Assembly: GCA_022446795.1 (NCBI GenBank)
Contig: JAKVBX010000020.1
Span: forward strand, 22,405-86,404
DNA: 64,000 nt
Direction of reading: 5' to 3'
Source of the DNA: Phycisphaerales bacterium
GTDB taxonomy: Bacteria; Planctomycetota; Phycisphaerae; Phycisphaerales; SM1A02
Both the position numbers and the translations under genes were made by a program. Position 1 is the stretch's first letter, and each line of letters opens with the position of its first letter. Below, in pieces: positions 63,337 to 64,000 of this stretch. The notes below the pieces were generated by a model. It was given only the letters and a program-made list of their open reading frames with translations, was not told the DNA's origin and searched no databases.

Positions 63337-64000
63337 ATGCCAGAGTCATGGCCAACCGCTGTAACGGAAATTCAGCCCAATAGTGTCCGCGTCCGAGGCT
63401 ATGACATTGCCGAGTTGATGGGCAATGCCAGTGTCGGGCAGGCGGTCTATCTCATTCTTCGCGGTGAGATGCCCACGGAAGCCGTGGGCCACCTGATGGA
63501 AGCCATCCTGGTGTCTTCCATCGACCATGGGGCAACGCCGCCATCGGCCCTGGCTGCCCGGACCGTGGCGTCCACCGGTGCCACGCTCAGCGCCTCGGTC
63601 GCGGCCGGCATCATGTCGATCAATGACCACCATGGCGGTGCGATCACCAACTGCGCCCGCCAGTTGAATGCCATTGCCGCCCATGGCGAGGAAGCCGGCA
63701 AGTCGCTGGAGGAAGCTGCGATCTTCATGATCGAGCAGTGGAAAGGGGAGGGGCGGCGCATGAGTGGCTTCGGCCACCGGGTCCACACCGCGGATCCTCG
63801 CACGGCCCGGCTGTTCGAACTGGCCCGCAAGGCGGGCATCATTGCTCGACATTGCGAGACCGCCATGGCCGTCGAAGCCGCCTTCAAGGCCATGGGCAAG
63901 TCACTGCCGATCAATGTCGATGGCGCCATCGGTGCCGTGCTGGCTGACCTGGAGTTCGAGCCGGAGGTCATGAACGGACTGTTCATGATTGCCCGGGTCC
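63337..64000 (+). CDS. Citryl-CoA lyase-like protein (citrate synthase family), 5' part
   Basis: The frame from ATG at 63337 (AGGAG site upstream) is open to the end of the window, giving 221 residues with the 3' end missing. It matches the C-terminal citryl-CoA lyase domain of ATP-citrate lyase: SSIDHGATPPSALAAR (TADHGPAVSGAH in the human enzyme), MSINDHHGGAI, SGFGHRVHTADPR (GIGHRVKSINNPD) and LPINVDGAIGAVLADL. His147 and Asp195 are the expected catalytic pair. It splits citryl-CoA to acetyl-CoA and oxaloacetate. A small citrate synthase-like enzyme is the alternative. Same strand as the CoA ligase genes. Confidence 0.8.
   Translation, partial: MPESWPTAVTEIQPNSVRVRGYDIAELMGNASVGQAVYLILRGEMPTEAVGHLMEAILVSSIDHGATPPSALAARTVASTGATLSASVAAGIMSINDHHGGAITNCARQLNAIAAHGEEAGKSLEEAAIFMIEQWKGEGRRMSGFGHRVHTADPRTARLFELARKAGIIARHCETAMAVEAAFKAMGKSLPINVDGAIGAVLADLEFEPEVMNGLFMIARV

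Noticed and set aside
1..64000. CRISPR array, prophage, integrase, transposon or biosynthetic megacluster
   Set aside because: No direct-repeat array, terminal repeats, transposase, capsid or integrase reading was found; gene content is chromosomal housekeeping with some accessory genes.

Overview
The window reads as chromosome of a high-GC planctomycete, most likely class Phycisphaerae. Three things point there. Four secreted products end in, or retain, dockerin-like calcium repeats of the GDVNGDG..D..DLL..L..WG type. One membrane protein carries the CGYDMRGL..CPECG zinc-ribbon signature that is common in planctomycetes. The housekeeping genes describe a Gram-negative cell (kdsB for Kdo) that makes a meso-diaminopimelate-type murein (murE, murF, mraY) and squalene by the hpnCDE route. 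No phage, transposase, CRISPR or rRNA is visible. Four tRNA genes are present, none with an encoded CCA.

Region by region. 1-2.6 kb: the 3' end of a secreted dockerin-type protein, a tRNA-Arg and an FHA-GAF-PP2C signalling phosphatase. 2.6-9.6 kb: two complete but different succinate dehydrogenase/fumarate reductase operons head to tail, first a type-B sdhCAB, then an Sdh1-like anchor-A-B set whose anchor has a Cys/His cluster. 9.6-15.7 kb: small lipoproteins, a zinc-ribbon membrane protein, tRNA-Ser, an RRM protein, an aromatic-type FAD monooxygenase and a ROK sugar kinase. 15.7-23.9 kb: a large secreted serine protease with CARDB-like, PPC-like and dockerin modules, a broken dockerin relic ending exactly at tRNA-Glu, an operon of hydroxyacid dehydrogenase, MBL hydrolase and MFS transporter, another dockerin protein and a CAT tRNA. 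24.0-38.1 kb: leftward TPR-kdsB-pyrG, then rightward def-fmt-HEVGHH protein, queA, murE-murF-mraY, then leftward TPR anchor protein and RluD-type synthase. 38.2-43.8 kb: an APH-like kinase diverging from a HAD phosphatase, an 1136-residue fusion and a DUF4190-like protein. 43.8-49.2 kb: rlmN and ispH facing hpnCDE. 49.2-56.8 kb: prolyl oligopeptidase and a hutH-hutU-hutI-map operon. 56.9-64 kb: a membrane protein, a DinB-like protein, and a rightward set of citryl-CoA-synthetase-like beta and alpha subunits, an S9 exopeptidase and a citryl-CoA-lyase-like gene cut by the window edge.

Functional links. IspH makes the isoprenoid precursors that HpnC, HpnD and HpnE turn into squalene. The two SDH complexes and the citrate-cleavage-like genes bracket TCA-cycle carbon flow: fumarate/succinate exchange with quinone, and ATP-dependent citrate to acetyl-CoA plus oxaloacetate if the assignment is right. 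The hut genes take histidine to formiminoglutamate.

Most unusual is the 40105-43515 gene. By domain order and local sequence it is a long-form indolepyruvate:ferredoxin oxidoreductase (IorA-IorB-DUF6537), but it has no GDG thiamine-diphosphate motif and not a single CxxC pair, so it looks like a redox enzyme emptied of its cofactors. It sits in a translationally coupled operon with a HAD phosphatase. Next in interest are the tandem SDH operons and the citryl-CoA synthetase/lyase candidates. All assignments rest on reading motifs and remembered family sequences; no search was run.
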